DNA of 64,000 nt from Dendrolimus kikuchii (Eukaryota > Arthropoda > Insecta > Lepidoptera > Lasiocampidae): contig CM034412.1 in the NCBI GenBank assembly GCA_019925095.2, positions 868,001 to 932,000 of the forward strand, in the 5' to 3' direction. The notes beneath the pieces are model-generated. The model ran no database searches, was not told where the DNA came from, and was given only the letters and a program-made list of their open reading frames with translations. Positions 63,550 through 64,000 of this stretch are shown here, in pieces. A program made the translations under genes and the position numbers. How positions within the stretch are numbered: position 1 is the stretch's first letter; every line of letters begins with the position of its first letter.

Positions 63550-63648
63550 TCATTTCTTGGCCAGTTGGTCGTTTTGCGGTTGCGCGCCGTAATATTGCCA
63601 CAGATCAATTGCTTTATTCGCGACTACTTCTTCACATTGCTCTGGAAT
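63550..63648 (-). CDS. Terminal exon of an unidentified minus-strand gene
   Basis: Acceptor TATCTTTTCAG|ATTCC at 63649; in phase 0 it reads IPEQCEEVVANKAIDLWQYY then GAQPQNDQLAKK and TGA. The clean acceptor, coding-like composition, and double poly(A) signal downstream support a real last exon. I do not recognise the protein. The rest of the gene lies beyond 64000 or in the unexamined last 350 bp, where I saw no exon. Confidence 0.6.
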   Translation of the reverse strand: MPEQCEEVVANKAIDLWQYYGAQPQNDQLAKK

Positions 63649-64000
63649 CTGAAAAGATATACATTTGATTTACTAAGGGATGGTGATGTAAGGCGGAGAA
63701 ACAAGAATCTTTGTTTCGGTTTTACTTACTAATATATAAATATTTAATGATTCCCCAAACCTAGAACACATAGTGAACCCATTTATGTCGTTATTGTTGG
63801 TAATAAAGTATTTATTAATGTAACTTGTTCGAACTCGAATTATGAGTAATACAAACTGATAAAAACCAAACCTACCAATTTCTTTAAAGCATTTACACTG
63901 GCAAACCCAAATTGTTATATAAAAGAATCAAATGCCTGGTCTGGACACAAAGCCTTTTTGAGCAGTTAAAAAGGCTATGGCGTTTTAACTATGATCAAAA

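Overview
The window is eukaryotic nuclear DNA: AT-rich, intron-containing and dense with repeats. The repeat types (Jockey-clade LINE, mariner, hAT-, piggyBac-, Tigger- and Helitron-like elements, tRNA-derived SINE) and the two recognisable gene families point to an insect, most likely a moth or butterfly (inference; no search could be run).

Genes. (1) The left edge holds the last two coding exons of a plus-strand nuclear receptor of the HR96 (NR1J) type: end of the ligand-binding domain and AF-2 helix. (2) A single minus-strand gene covers about 42 kb (62812 down to 20341). Eleven exons, all joined by matching intron phases, give a 624-residue epsin-related Golgi/endosomal clathrin adaptor (LqfR/CLINT1/epsinR: ENTH domain, gamma-ear motifs, conserved C-terminal motif). 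(3) Between exons 10 and 11 of that gene, on the same strand, lies a 2.75-kb exon encoding nearly all of TELO2/Tel2, the PIKK-maturation factor. It has no convincing start of its own but begins with a phase-1 splice acceptor that fits exon 10 exactly, as does exon 11. The locus is therefore predicted to make either epsinR or an in-frame epsinR-Tel2 fusion of about 1385 residues by alternative choice of the terminal exon. The shared exon 10 appears to use a GC rather than GT donor. (4) The right edge has the terminal exon of an unidentified minus-strand gene. (5) A possible first coding exon of another plus-strand gene lies at 8344.

Mobile DNA fills most of the rest. The most striking element is an apparently full-length Jockey-clade LINE (44939-50298) with two open ORFs and a perfect 12-bp target duplication. 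It sits inside a small inverted-repeat element, which sits inside a hAT-like element with a perfect 8-bp duplication, all in intron 1 of the epsinR gene. Other repeats include a decayed mariner, two members of one LTR family, RT fragments with TATG tails, a threefold tandem RT-fragment array, at least eleven copies of one ~320-bp repeat, palindromic MITEs and several minisatellites.

Layout: 1-900 nuclear receptor end; 900-20300 intergenic, repeats and minisatellites; 20341-28035 alternative terminal exons (epsinR tail, then Tel2); 28930-44371 epsinR exons 10 to 2; 44372-62762 repeat-packed intron 1; 62763-62812 exon 1; 63550-63648 neighbouring gene.
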